Source of the DNA: Oegoconia quadripuncta
Taxonomy: Eukaryota > Arthropoda > Insecta > Lepidoptera > Autostichidae
Length of the DNA stretch: 64,000 bases
Assembly: GCA_949316235.1 (NCBI GenBank)
Contig: OX438752.1
Coordinates: forward strand, 2,379,001 to 2,443,000
Direction of reading: 5' to 3'
Shown: positions 40,460-52,435 of the stretch, in pieces
How the letters are laid out: every line of letters starts with the position of its first letter
Position numbering within the stretch: position 1 is the stretch's first letter
The notes under the pieces: generated by a model
What the model was told of the DNA's origin: nothing
Databases searched by the model: none
Seen by the model: only the letters and a program-made list of their open reading frames with translations
Made by a program: the position numbers and the translations under genes

Positions 40460-41159
40460 GATCTTGATCAGTATCGAAAATTATTTTGATCGATTTCGAC
40501 TATGGTAAGTTGGATAAAGTTGTTCTTAATCAAGAGAGGCGTCACCAGTTTAATGAGAATTGCACGAATTCAAATTCACTCTGAATGTACGCATATATTT
40601 CGTAAAGACCAAATTTGATACAAAAAAATATTAATTTGAAATAATGATACAATCCCCCGAGGCATCAAATCTGCAATAATTTACGTTGTTTTTATGGTTA
40701 AATGTCGATTTTTACGGGTGAACTCAGATCGAAAGCGGATTTCTGTTTACGATGAAAAGATTTTTATTGTTGCCCAGAAATTTGATACATCAGAGCTATA
40801 TCAAATTATGGATGAAGGAAAAGGGGAGGATATATATTATTTAGTCTGTTGTTTTTAGACGTTGCTATTTTCGTATAAATACATTAAATGGGGCTGCTAT
40901 ACTGTAGTATATCTTCCGTCAACCTTCAAGCCCACATACAGGAAAGACGCCATGTTTTTAATAAATCGTGCATCGAGATTTTGGCATTAGGGATAGAACC
41001 AATCCGGCTTAGTTAAAGGTGAGTATGGAACTTCCGCCAAAAAACATCTTTAACCTGTCTGTCTCTGGGTGTTGCCCAAGTGTGGGGGGTAATAAGGATC
41101 CCACGTGATCATAAATCATTTCGATATGTATACTGGATAAGTATTTTTACCATAAGGAA
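40460..41159. other. Unassigned sequence
   Basis: No frame or repeat recognised. Confidence 0.5.
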
Positions 41160-41280
41160 AGAAATAGGGCATAAGTGAAATAGAAGTTATTGGCATAGGT
41201 AGTTAAAATTTTTTTTTTCAAAAACGCACGCGCCTCCCATTGATTGATATGCGACTGGCGGGACTCGTTGGGTTTCTATC
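41160..41280 (-). repeat. Dispersed repeat G, copy 1
   Basis: It shares aatagggc, agaagttattggcatagg, caaaaacgcac and ttgatatgcgactgg with 63395-63520. In the second copy this is followed by a B-box-like gagatcgaacctgtgac, so it may be another tRNA-related element. Confidence 0.6.
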
Positions 41281-41430
41281 ATGCCAAATTTATTTAGAAC
41301 TCATATTTTATCAAAATTTTCTTTATTTATTTAATTTAATGATGTAATTATGTGGAATTAACTACAAAGGTGACCGTCAAATGACATAATTAACGCTTTA
41401 TTTGATGATGGTTTTGAAAAAATAAAATTA

Positions 41431-41480
41431 AACTGACTATTTATTTATTTATTTTATTTATTTATTTTATTTAGCAAACT
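41431..41480. repeat. (TTTAT)n low-complexity tract
   Basis: Repeated ttattta/ttttattta units. Confidence 0.85.
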
Positions 41481-41750
41481 TCACAGCGTTACATGTTCAT
41501 TACAATAAAGAAACTAACTACAATCTATATAGCCAAAAATGAAGCTTGACAAATTAAAAAAACGAAAAATGTGGGAGAATAAGAAAAGTAACAGATCGAA
41601 ATATGATAGATAAAGAAATGACAGCTAATATAATGAATAGTGAATACGAGTGTTAGGTGTGTGTTGGTGTGTGTGTGTTTGTGTGTATATATCTGATGGA
41701 TGATGAATGAGTTTAGTTGAGTGAAAGTAGTGCAGTGCCAAGTCGACCAG

Positions 41751-41996
41751 TTAAGTCTGAGAGGCGGTTTCAGACAGATGTTGAAGGATACACCGGATGA
41801 ATCCAATACGACCAAGAAAGAAGATATCCGCCCCTCCGAATTTTGTATCATATGTGTGCACCAGCCTCTGTACCATTGCGTTTTGGGCGTAGTTGGTATG
41901 CACGGTGCCAGCGTGGAGCGACCTTGTATGTCTCGTGCGCGTGGTGTTAGCGCGGAGCCCTATCTGTCGAACAAGTTCTGGGCAGTCAAAGTCCAA
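41751..41996 (-). pseudogene. LINE reverse-transcriptase C-terminal fragment
   Basis: The minus-strand frame reads CPELVRQIGLRANTTRTRHT, then HTNYAQNAMVQRLVHTYDTK and ADIFFLGR. The pattern (LL..IG.RV...TR...V...TNY..N....R....YN....DIF) is found near the C-terminus of Jockey-like lepidopteran LINEs. It is about 80 residues and isolated. Confidence 0.6.
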
Positions 41997-42275
41997 TACC
42001 TCCTATTTCACTTACTTAAGCCCTATATTTTTCCTTGCGGTAAAAAAATTCATCCTGTATTTAGCCATTGATTTTCGCTCATTCTAAATTTCAACTGACA
42101 TCATCGTCACTTTTGCATTTGGTCATAAGTGTGTAAGTGACAGACATATTGATGTCTATATACAATAAAATCTCGAACGTGTCAGATTTCAATGCGATAA
42201 ACATGGGTGGGTTTAACACCTTTGCACTTGCCTATTGAAAGTGACATGTATAGTATTGTGTCATCCTGATGTTTT

Positions 42276-42588
42276 AACCGCCTCCGTGGCTCAATGTAAA
42301 CAACATTGGGTTTACGATTCGGAGGTCGAGGGTTCGATCCCCAGCGGGGTACATGTAAGTACTCGGTTTGGTTGGTGGTAGGGCATTTTAAATGTCCGCC
42401 TGGCTAGCTACCACCATCTTATCTAAATCTGCCGCCAAACAGCAATGTTAATAGCATTGTTGTGTTCCGGTTGTCAGAGATAAGATAGCCAGCCCTGCAA
42501 ATGTGTTGGGGTTTCCGGGTCCATCTTCGACCTCATCTTCACTTAACTTCACTTAACAAAGTACAAACCCGTCGTGCATAAAAAAAAT
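42276..42588 (+). mobile_element. SINE-A copy, full length
   Basis: Head accgcctccgtggctcaatg, B-box gggttcgatccccagc, body and A-tail are all present. A 20-bp deletion lies near the tail, and cttcactta is duplicated. Confidence 0.93.
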
Positions 42589-42800
42589 CAGCCCGCTAAC
42601 ATCCCACTGCAGGGATATAGGCCTTTCCTCGTGTATGAGGGAGAACGGGCCATAGTCCACTACGCTGGCCCAATGCGGGTTGGACAGTTCATATGCCTTT
42701 GAATTTTTATTTCTCAGGCATGCAGAATTAGACTCGTCAATCCTTCTTCTCCCGCACTCGGAATTTGGCATGTCTATCTCTTTCACACTTTTATGCGGGT
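42589..42800 (-). mobile_element. LINE 3' tail
   Basis: The phrases ctgcagggatataggccttt, gccatagtccactacgctgg and cccaatgcgggttgg are those of a lepidopteran LINE 3' UTR in minus orientation. Confidence 0.5.
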
Positions 42801-43707
42801 GTCAACAATGAAATGCCAAGTCCGCGAGAATCAGGATCCAGGTTTCTTAAGTTGACATAAATGCTTAAAGTTCTAAGTTTGCTTTTGGAATCGAATGTAA
42901 TAATTATTTTTACTTGAAATTGGTAATTATCTGATCGTCACCAATATCATGTCGTGAAAGTGGCCAGTGACACAGATAGTCTACAGAAAACTATCGAAAT
43001 AAACGAGGCGAAATACGAAGTTGGAATTCCACCCAATACCCATTCGTCTGGTCATTGTTATTTTCCAAATGCACAAGGAAAAACCTTTGAACCAACACTT
43101 AAAGGCTTACAAATTTCCGATACAACGGAAAAATTCGCTGATATACCTACTATTCGGGGCGAAAAAGGAAACACAAAAAGAACTCGGGCCTTATTTATGT
43201 AACAAACAAACCCTGACAAAATATTATACCCATTTGGCCGCATTGAGGGGTAATGCGAGTTTGAATCAGTCGGACTAACGATAGGATACCGCTATGCTAT
43301 ACTACGTGGAGTGGAGCTGTTTTTGTGCCAGGTTTTTTAACCTGTCTGCCCCAAAAAGTAATGTTTTTTTATGCACTACAAGTTAGGCTAGGTTATCTGT
43401 TACAAAATTGAACACTTTAGATAATTACCGAGCATTACGCGAGTAAAGATTACCTAGTTCTTCAATGTTTGCTAGGAAGCCGGCTATATGTAGTACCCTT
43501 GAAATCTACTATCAAATGTATGACAACTCTTCAAAGGGTCAACATTCTTGTTATTGAATGAAGTGACTACATAATAAGGTGATGTATAAAACAAATCCAA
43601 TAAACTTCAATTCGACCCTACAGGAGACCCATTCCGCGGTGGTCCTACGGAAGAGAATAATAAATTTTAAAAGAACGTAAGTAGACTGAATTACAATTTT
43701 TAACATT
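42801..43707. other. Unassigned sequence
   Basis: Overlapping open frames at 42954-43278 (about 82 and 85 codons) have no recognised motif. One ends KGNTKRTRALFM. Confidence 0.4.
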
Positions 43708-43853
43708 TTTTTTTGTATGCACAATGTGTTGGTACTTGACCTCAATTACACCTGATGTGTTAGGTGAAGATGAGGTCGAAGGTGGAAGCTTACTGACCCG
43801 GAAATCCCAACTATTTGGGGGACTTGCAATCTTAACTCTGACAACTGAACACA
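43708..43853 (-). mobile_element. SINE-A 3' part
   Basis: T-run and tail, then the body to ctgacaactgaacac. More diverged than most copies. Confidence 0.85.
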
Positions 43854-44574
43854 TTTTTATATCAAATTTGCCGTCATCATCAATATACCGTTAGGCTCTA
43901 TAAATGCACCCAAGAAGTACATTATTTATTCTGTATTTGAGAAGAAGTCTCAATTTATCAAATGCAACCACTGCGCCGCCGTCTCAAAAGATGTCAATAC
44001 CATAAAATTGAGTAACCGCATTTTTTGTCGAAAATGTATTTTGTTTACTATGATAATCACTTTACTAATTAGCAAGCAAACACGACACCAAATATTCAGA
44101 AACATTCCACAACAATTCTGAAACTTTGTCAATACAGTAATTCACTCCGCGACAACTAACCAACTAACCCCAGAGCACGGGTGGGGCGCTGGTAGGGCGC
44201 ATTACAATGCCGCGGGGCACACCAGTGTCGTCGTCTGCGCTAATGAGTCTCGTTTGCATTACACTAATCTGGGCATATGAGTACCACAGTCATTAATCTC
44301 ACTTGTAACTCACACAATTTCGTTGACGGAAAGTTGTGTGAAGCAAATGGTACCCACTATTGCTAATGAAATGTTAGACGATCTAAAGCAATTCGAAATG
44401 ACGCAGCCGATTTACGATTTTCGACGATAATTTTCTTACTGTCGACCTTTATTCCTCTTCCATCGGGTCACGAGCTGCAGTGACTTGTATGGAAGTCACT
44501 AGACTGCGTACCGGCTCGGTAGGTGTCGAGAAAACATTTCCAAGCCATAAACTATATGGCATCTGCTATACTAA
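43854..44574. other. Unassigned sequence
   Basis: No family recognised. Slightly higher GC near 44160-44220 (gagcacgggtggggcgctgg). Confidence 0.45.
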
Positions 44575-44815
44575 GACGACCGGTTGGTGTAGTGGATAGT
44601 GATCCTGTCGGCGAAACCAACGGTTGCGAGTGCATCTCCTGCGATGGGTAAATGTTTGTATGGTGAATACGAACATTTATTCCCGAGTCATGGATGTTTA
44701 TATACATATCTATGTATGTTTATCTGTTATCAAGTATCCATAGTACAAGCTTTGCTTAGTTTGGAACTAGATGATTGATGTAGGTGTCCGAAATATTTAT
44801 TTATTTATTTATCAT
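44575..44815 (+). mobile_element. SINE-B copy, full length
   Basis: Head, body and (atttatt)n tail are complete. The B-box is damaged (gcgagtgcatctcctgc). Confidence 0.9.
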
Positions 44816-45051
44816 TTATCTATGCTGCAGGACCTTTACGATGCCAGAGATAATACCGTACGCGTCACCGCGTTAGGTCCTCAAGAATTAGAAATTTTTG
44901 CCTTCGACTCACTAAGAAGATTTCGTGCCTCGTATGTCTAAAATGCAGACATTGAGTATAGGTATGAACAACTGTTGAATCGCGATACCTGGGTCACATG
45001 TCGATAACCTATAAAAGATATATTGGTTTCGCTTAGGAACTTAGCAATAGA

Positions 45052-45142
45052 ATAAATAATAAATAAATAAATATATTTGCACATACACACAGCGCCATCT
45101 AGTTCCACACTAAGCAACTAGGCTTGTATTATGGATGCCAGA
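45052..45142 (-). mobile_element. SINE-C 3' part
   Basis: It runs from (aataaat)n to gccagatggttaataaac, then is replaced by the T-run of a SINE-A. Confidence 0.85.
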
Positions 45143-45149
45143 TGGTTAA

Positions 45150-45487
45150 TAAACTTTTTTTTTAATGCACGACGAGTTCGTACTTGACCTCAATCACACC
45201 TGATGTTAAGTGAAGATGAGGTCGAAAGTGGAAGCGTACTGACCCGGAAACCCCAACACAGTTGGGGGACTGGCTATCTTATCTCTGACAACCGGAACAC
45301 AACAATGATATCAACATTGCTGCTTGGCGGCAGATTTAGATAAGTTGGTGGTAGCTAGCCAGGCCGACATTTAAAATGCCCTACCACCAACCAAACCGAG
45401 TACTAAACATGTACCCCGCTGTGGATCGAACCCTCGACCTCCGATTCCTAAACCCTATGTTGTTTACATTGAGCCACGGAGGCGGTT
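45150..45487 (-). mobile_element. SINE-A, full-length reference copy
   Basis: On the minus strand: head aaccgcctccgtggctcaat, A-box-like tggctcaatgt, B-box gggttcgatccac (one change), a body of about 200 bp, then a tail reading ggtcaagtacgaactcg and an A-run. Confidence 0.95.
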
Positions 45488-45592
45488 GAACCTATAAAAG
45501 ATATAGGAACTTAGCGATAGAATCCACGAATATTAAATACTGTGACAACAAAATAAAACACATTGAATGATACAAAACGAAGATAATATCTT

Positions 45593-45631
45593 AACATCGT
45601 TTTACGTTATATTATAACGTAAAACGATGTT
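45593..45631. repeat. Perfect 18-bp hairpin
   Basis: Arm aacatcgttttacgttat is exactly complemented by ataacgtaaaacgatgtt with loop att. There is no T-run that would make it a terminator. Confidence 0.95.
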
Positions 45632-47480
45632 ATTACAAAGCGGAATATTATGAAGATAGTCATCCAAATTTGGTATAAAAATACATAGCGTTGTGGTGCT
45701 TAAGAAGCTTGTGAAGACAGCGCCATTATCCAAATGCACTTACACTCTTTCATTAAACAAAACTAGTAAAAAGCCACTCTACCTAGAAAAAGAAAGAGAG
45801 CTCTGAGACCCAGAGGACAGAGACTTTATCAAATGCATCTGCCCGAGCCAAGAATATGAAAAATAATGAATAATTTTATAAGTTGACAGCGAACGAACGA
45901 GAGCTCTAGTATTATTTTAAATTTAAAATATGTGTCTCAGTACTGGTTGAAAACGAACGTCACCCAGGTCATGGAGATGTTATTTTATAAAGGGCTGGGA
46001 GCGTCTCTTCGACATCTACACTTTAACGAGTTTTCGACACAAACTTTGGTTTTTTAGTTGTGTACAAGTAAACACGTTTCAACAACATTACAATGTGAAC
46101 GATAACAAAAAGACGCAAATCCCAATACGATATTATATTAACAAGTTCGCCGGTCATCCAAAGCAGCATCGAAACCTGCTTACTCCAGCTTTTAGCTTTT
46201 CAAGCACTGCGGGTAGGCTGACAAAAGCACTCAGTGAAACGGGCGCTGGCTTGACGCCAGCAACGCTTTCGCTGTGTCAATTTGGAACACCCCGTAGAGT
46301 AGACGCAGCCGTAATAGACGTCAGTAGCACAACTTCGTATAAATGGTCTGTTCTTTCAGCAACGGTCGGCGCGGTCAGACTTTGGATATATGACAACTGG
46401 TGTCTTTTGTTTTCGTATGTCGGAGGGTAGTTTTATAGTGAAACTTGATAGAATTCAACTTTAAGTAGTATGATACACTTGTTGCTGTCTCTGTCGGCTG
46501 CTGGATGATACAATGTTACTTTGGAAACATTTTCTTAAGTGTATTATTTTGATGGTGATTTAAATAATTACTCAAGGAAAATGTATACATAAATCTTTTT
46601 GATAGGTTTTCATGTGTTTTTCTATGCGATGGTATTTTTATATATATTTTCTATTTATAATAATATATGGCTTTGAAGTGTCACTATTGTACCTTAATGT
46701 ACTGTTATTTTCACTCATTACAAACTTTTAGAGTGATTTTGTATTACATTTATACATACTTAAAAATCTTGTAATGTACCAGGATAGCAGGAGCTACTTA
46801 GAGGTTGAACTGTCTGTATATTATTTTATCAATATTGAAAAATTTGCATAAAGCTCGAACTCTTTCTGGCGATGCACAAACTCCAACCCAATGTAATCTA
46901 AAATATATTTTTTTTATTCCAAGGAGACCACATACGACGCAGTGGCCTGTGATGGAGTATAAATGATGACTATGTCATCGTCGTGGATCAGTTGAGTTAC
47001 TGGAAGTCAAATATTTACTCGATATAAGTTTGTTTTGAAATAAAACAAGCAAATGTAGCTGCTACTACAGAACATGACGAAATTATGCTTTCGTTTTTGT
47101 TACTTGATTGCAGAATCCTAAAACAAAACTACTTATCTGACATACAAGAAATAATACATTTATGAAACAAAACCTTCTCTTTGGGCTAAGATGTATCGGT
47201 TTACAGCAACTCTCTATCTGAATGTAGGATATTTTAAGCTCTAACTTTAAACCAAAATTCATCGAACTGCCTGTATACTAGCAACAAGTTCTCCATTAAA
47301 AATACTTAAAAAAAACCTTTTAATACTCTCATGTTAAATTATCATAATTAACTAATAGTAATTAATTGATTTTATATATTATTGCTTTTATCAAAAATTA
47401 TTATTATATTTATTATTATAAGTGTGTTCTGAAGCTAATACCCGCTGCTCAATTTAACGATACACTTCTCACCGAAAATT
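45632..47480. other. Long unassigned stretch
   Basis: One open frame at 46095-46430 (111 codons, Ser/Thr/Ala-rich, no motif) may be chance. The flanks are AT-rich. Nothing else identified. Confidence 0.4.
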
Positions 47481-47490
47481 AAATTTCCAT

Positions 47491-47756
47491 CCACATCACC
47501 TGGATGAGTGGAAGTCTACCACTGTACGTTTCTCAAGAAACTTCTTACCACGTACGACCACCCTGTGGAACGGACTTCCGGCAGCGGTATTCCCGAACGA
47601 GTACGACATTGGAACCTTGAAGAAACGAGCCTACACCTTCCTCAAAGGCCGGCAACGCGTTTGTGACCCTTTGGGTGTCCATGGGCGGCGGTGATTGCTT
47701 TCCATCAGGTGACCCGCATGCTCGTTTGCCTCCCTCTCATATAAAAAAAAAAAAGA
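47491..47756 (+). pseudogene. Jockey-like LINE C-terminus and 3' UTR
   Basis: Codons 47491-47694 read [20 protein letters not shown], then [20 protein letters not shown] and [14 protein letters not shown], ending GVHGRR and TGA. This is the usual C-terminus of an insect LINE reverse-transcriptase ORF (RT..LWN.LP..VFP..YD...FK). A 3' UTR (tccatcaggtgacccgcatg) and an A-rich tail follow. It is uninterrupted over this stretch but 5'-truncated. Confidence 0.8.
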
Positions 47757-47792
47757 AAAAAAACAGTCTGGACTAAAGAAAATCTATACTGA

Positions 47793-48170
47793 CGACCTGT
47801 TTGGTGTAGTGGTTAGCAACCAAGAGGTTGCGGGTTCGAAACCCGCTATGGGCACGTTTGTGCGATGAATACGGGCATGTGTACCCCGGTTATGGATGTT
47901 TTCATTTATAATAAGCATTTATTTACAAGAAAAAAATGTATTTATGTAGTATATCAACCATCTGGTATCCACAACACAAGCCTATAGTTGCTTATTATTT
48001 GTGATATATTTATACCTATGTGTGATAAATTATATTTGTTCACAAGCTTTTCCTCTGTCTCCACTTATTTTTTACTTGTAATAAATTAATGTCAGGTAAG
48101 TTATTATTTTGCTTCGTTGTTGTTTGAACTAGATGGCGCTGTGTGTATGTCTAAGGATATTTATTTATTA
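47793..48170 (+). mobile_element. SINE-C copy with internal insertion
   Basis: Head gacgacctgtttggtgtagt, B-box gggttcgaaacccgct and body to cctatagttgctta. An unrelated 136-bp piece follows, then the family's 3' end gaactagatggcgctgtgtg. The head has a 20-bp deletion. Confidence 0.9.
47992..48127. repeat. Repeat H copy 1, inside a SINE-C
   Basis: It shares acctatgtgtgataaattat, ttgttcacaagcttttcctc and ttgcttcgttgttgttt with 51838-51955. A weaker relative sits at 49430-49485. Confidence 0.8.
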
Positions 48171-49720
48171 TTATATACTTGCTCAATTTGTTCCAATAAC
48201 GGGATTGAGTCAACATCGTGGCATTTAACCTGTTAAATTTCAGACTATTTTTAACCCTAACGATACGGGTGTACCAAGGCGACTTTATATATTTAATCCT
48301 GTGAAATAAAACGTTGAACTGATCAATAAAAGCGCCCCAAAACATGTTTATTTGGTGAAGACCATAAATTCCATGCTTCCTTCCTCTCCTGCCAATAAAG
48401 AGCGCCGGAGGCAAAGAGCTACGATCACGTACACATTTTACACCACTTATTTAAGAACACCCGACGGACCCTAGGACTTGTATATCTTGGGGTATTATTT
48501 AGTAATCACGCGATAGTGAGAAATACTTTATTTATTTATTTTCGGGAAACTGACAGTCGTTACATTATAATGTAAAGTAGAACAAAATAGTCATTTCATA
48601 GACAGAAATAGCCTCCACAGATAGTCATACACAGAAACACAGCAAAGTATATGTTTGGGAAATAGTACATTTTATGATATTTTACGACCTAATAATCTTC
48701 AATTTGTCATATAATCACACCGAACTTCTCCACCCTACTCCTACTAACCTAACATGGAATTTTCCGAAATAAAATATTTGATTGAATGATGTACACTTTT
48801 TCCATACAAACTCAAACTGCATCTAGTTTCCATGTGCATAAACTATACAATCGTCTAAATATGTAATGCTGTTCTACTCTTTACCATAATTATCAAAAAC
48901 TACTGAATTACGCTGAAACCGCAATGGGGCTAACTTGACCATATCCCCTTTCATTTTCAAAAACATACAAAAGGCCGAATTGAGAAAGCCCTCCTTTTTG
49001 AAGTCGGTTAATTAAAACGAATCTAACACCTCATTTATTTCAATGCGCTAAGCAGAAATGGACATACAATACATTGCCGTTTTCTTGACGCAATCGATTT
49101 CAAACCATAACGATGACATTATAAAGGTAGTAGAAAGAAACTTATACAAATCTATAAACTCAGCTAAACTGGCTTCACCAAAATCGTCGTTTCAGATGCA
49201 ATGAAAAATTGAATTTCAACCAATCGTGACATTATTTCCAACTCTCCATAGCATAACCGATTCTGAAATCTTATATTACGATCGAACTATTCGTCCGAAA
49301 TTCATTTCACTCGGATTTTATCGAGCGCCCCAACAATACCATCCTTCCAAGAATCACGTACGGGGCTGGGCGTGAACTGGCACCCTTCCAGATATACATT
49401 TAAGGCTATATTTACCGAGTCACATGATAAATTAGTGTTCACAAGCATTTTCTCCCGTCTCCTCTCGTCCCGGCATCTCATTTATCAGGATAATAAAATG
49501 CATTGTGATAACTTCTATGAATGAAGTTATGATGTATGATTAGGGCTTTTGCCTTGGAACATGTGACGTAGACGTGATGGTGGTACTATTTTACACATAA
49601 AGGGAAGCACAACCTCAATCACACCAGCCCTCGTACCATGACATCGTTTGTCGCGCACGACGGAGGAGTGAGAGTGAGGTAATTGTATATTTCGTCCAAG
49701 AGAATGAGCAGGATAAATAT
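48171..49720. other. Mostly unassigned
   Basis: No gene. At 49430-49485, cacatgataaattagtgttc and acaagcattttctcccg resemble repeat H. The rest is AT-rich and unassigned. Confidence 0.45.
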
Positions 49721-50175
49721 TAGGTCCTTACCTATGAAATTGGCGTTTTGTATGAAGAATTTCATTAAGACTGTTTTCTCCGTACAAACATTTTTGATTT
49801 TTTTTTTGGGAACGGCAAATCCAAATTTAGCTAAACTTTGTGTATATTATCGGATAACATTAATGCCTATACAGCGTTAATTTTATAAAAGTAACCGCTT
49901 TATAAAAGTTTCAGCGAATCTAAGAAATCATTATGGGAAGCACATATGAAAAGAGCTCTTTTCAAATTTGGTTATTATGTGATTTAGCCCTGAAATTAAA
50001 AAATATTTCATGTGAAACCACAGATTACCAATAAGTTACTAAAGTAAGTGAAACCTTGAAATAATATTCCATTTTCCAAATAAAAAACAAATTTGGATAT
50101 AGCCTTGAAAATCGCAGGAATTAGTACATATGATTAACGAAGAAAAAAAACTTTAATTTCATAGGTAAATACCCA
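49721..50175 (+). mobile_element. MITE-M copy 3
   Basis: Same ends and interior as 36188-36608. It contains the 28-bp insertion flanked by gtgaaacc on both sides. It is non-coding. Confidence 0.85.
50020..50047. mobile_element. 28-bp micro-insertion, copy 2
   Basis: The bases acagattaccaataag...aaagtaa lie between two perfect gtgaaacc repeats (50012-50019 and 50048-50055). MITE-M copy 1 reads gtgaaaccttgaaat with no insert, so it is a direct empty site. Confidence 0.7.
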
Positions 50176-50327
50176 ATATCTCGCGGGGTATAAACATTTA
50201 TCCTGCTTGTCATGCTACTAGTACTGATGTTGTAGTGTGTTCCCAATGTTTATTATATGAAATAGCTGGTTTGTCCCAGCTTCTTTTGTACTCGAAGGTT
50301 TTTGAAACTAAGATTACATCGTTATTC

Positions 50328-50663
50328 CTTTTTTTTTTATGAACGACGGGTTCGTACTTGACCTCAATCACACCTGATGTTAAGTGAAGATGAAGTCGAA
50401 GGTGGAAGCGTACTGACCCGGAAACCCCAACACATTTGGAGGACTGGCAATCTTATCTCTGACAACCGGAACATAACAATGCTATTAACATTGCTGTTTG
50501 GCGGCAGATTTAGATAAGATGGTGGTAGCTAGCCAGGCGGATATTTTAAAATGCCCTACCATCAACCAAACCGAGTACTTAAACATGTACCCCACTGGGG
50601 ATCGAACCCGCGACCTCCGAATCGTAATCCCAATGTTGTTTTCATTGAGCCACGGAGGCGGTT
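50328..50663 (-). mobile_element. SINE-A, full-length copy
   Basis: T-run, tail (gacgggttcgtacttgacct), complete body, B-box and head to gagccacggaggcggtt. Ends as in the reference copy. Confidence 0.95.
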
Positions 50664-51125
50664 AAAGTCCTTTATTAAGGCTAACGAATTATTGTTACGT
50701 AACTTTGGGCAATTGAACAAATAGTTTCATCCTTAAGACAGCCGTACCTAATAGTTAAATAACATATGAAAAACACAGGTGAAGCAGGGGGAAAAGTATG
50801 ATAACATTCCGCTTTTATTGTCTTATTTGGATACTGAACTTACTGACACTATACTGGCCGCACTCGATTCTGTGGAACAATGTGCCAAGAGACTAATTGC
50901 TGACCATGCGATTACTGTTAAAGTCGCCAATACTTTCTTTCGTGGCAACAACTACTCTGCAGGAGGGGACTGAAAATCAGCAACACTGCTGAGTCCCTAC
51001 CCATTCATCACAATACTGTGGTTCTCGATTCTATGTATGTTTGTGTTTTCTTTTTTGTGATGAATAAATACCTTCTATTTATGTCAAACACCGTCGTAAG
51101 GTCGCCAGTCTCTCAGTCCTTTACA
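50664..51125. other. Unassigned sequence
   Basis: A 64-codon frame at 50779-50973 (TELTDTILAALDSVEQCAKR) is not recognised; it may be a retroelement Gag scrap or chance. Confidence 0.35.
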
Positions 51126-51126
51126 T

Positions 51127-51445
51127 CCTGTAAACTTCGGTGAGTGTGCGTTGGAATTATATAATGTTATTCCACCATCGCCATTTCATCTTTAGACTAC
51201 TGGGCGTGGGGAGGAATTCCACCCGTACGTAGCTAACATACCGAACAATCGCACTAAGCGGTTCGACTCTTCAATCATAACGCGAACAGCCAAGGCATGG
51301 AACTCCCTTCCGGCGTCAATTTTTCCTGAATCTTACAACCTTGGGATGTTCCAGAGCAGGGTGAATAGGTATCTCCTGAGGCCACATCGTCACTTTCCAT
51401 CAGGTGAGATTGTGGACCAACGCGTATGCAGTTAATCTTAAAAAC
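51127..51445 (+). pseudogene. LINE-J C-terminal fragment, longest copy
   Basis: It encodes FGECALELYNVIPPSPFHL, a frame change, FHPYVANIPNNRTKRFDSSI, then RTAKAWNSLPASIFPESYNL, NRYLLRPHRHFPSGEIV and a stop. It is the end of a LINE reverse-transcriptase ORF with at least one shift. Confidence 0.7.
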
Positions 51446-51561
51446 TGATTCAAGTGACCACAGATTTAGATGGTGGTATCTAGCTCAAATCAATACGTGA
51501 CAATTGACCTTTATCCCAAATAGAGTGGTCAGAGATATCCCAATCATCATATTTGTGTTTT

Positions 51562-51770
51562 CCTGTTTGGTGTAGTGGTTAGAACCTCTGACCACTATAC
51601 CAACAGGTAGATGGATGTTTTCATTTATGATAAGTATTTATTTACAAAAAAAAAATGTATTTATGTAGTATATCAACCATCTGGTATCCACAAAACAAGC
51701 CTATAGTTGCTTACTGTGGGACTAGATAGCGCTGTGTGTATGTCTAAAGATATTTATTTATTATTTCCAA
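51562..51770 (+). mobile_element. SINE-C copy lacking its B-box
   Basis: Head cctgtttggtgtagtggtta is joined to gtagatggatgttttcattt, deleting the B-box region. The 3' part is complete to (atttatt)n. Confidence 0.88.
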
Positions 51771-51837
51771 ACATTAAAACCTGTGATAAGTCTGTGACAA
51801 AATGACCTAGAGTTTCAATAAATTTCCTGTAATTTTT

Positions 51838-51955
51838 TGACTACCTATGTGTGATAAATTATTTTTGTTCACAAGCTTTTCCTCTGTCTCCTCTTATTTT
51901 TTACTTGTAATTAATGGGAGGAAAGTTATTGTTTTGCTTCGTTGTTGTTTATTAT
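51838..51955. repeat. Repeat H copy 2
   Basis: It lies 65 bp beyond a SINE-C. It shares its length and wording with 47992-48127. Confidence 0.8.
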
Positions 51956-52049
51956 TGTTTTGCTATAATGAGGAAAAGTTTCTTTCTCTTTGAATGTATT
52001 TCTTTGTAAGGTCATGCGACTTGAATTTTTATACTTATAAAGTACTTTG

Positions 52050-52359
52050 ACCGCCTCCGGGTCGGGTCCGGACCGGGTTTGATCCCCAGCGGGGTACATG
52101 TTTAAGTACTCGGTTTGGTTGGTGGTAGGGCATTTTAAATGTCCGCCTGGCTAGCTACCACCATCTTATCTACAATATAAATCTGCCGCCAAGCCAATGT
52201 TAATAGCATTATTGTGTTCCGGTTGTCAGGGATAAGATATTCAGTCCCCGAAAAGTGTTGGGGTTTCCGGGTCAGTACGCTTCCACCTTCGACCTCATCT
52301 TCACTTAACATCAGGTGTGATTGAGGTCAAGTATGAAACCGTCGTGCATAAAAAAAAAC
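52050..52359 (+). mobile_element. SINE-A copy with rearranged head
   Basis: The head reads gaccgcctccgggtcgggtc, with the central tRNA-like part replaced, then ccgggtttgatccccagcgg and a complete body and A-tail. Confidence 0.9.
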
Positions 52360-52435
52360 TAAGTTATAATCGACCTGCAAAGCATTTATCAGAACGAGTA
52401 TTATTACTACTGGGACTTGTTCCACTATTTTTTTT

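Noticed and set aside
46095..46430. 111-codon open frame as a host gene
   Set aside because: No domain, signal, intron context or conserved motif is visible. Low-complexity composition. Kept only as unassigned sequence.
48105..48120. Possible splice motif caggtaagtt
   Set aside because: It lies within repeat H and has no pyrimidine tract; the related copy at 51838 lacks the motif.
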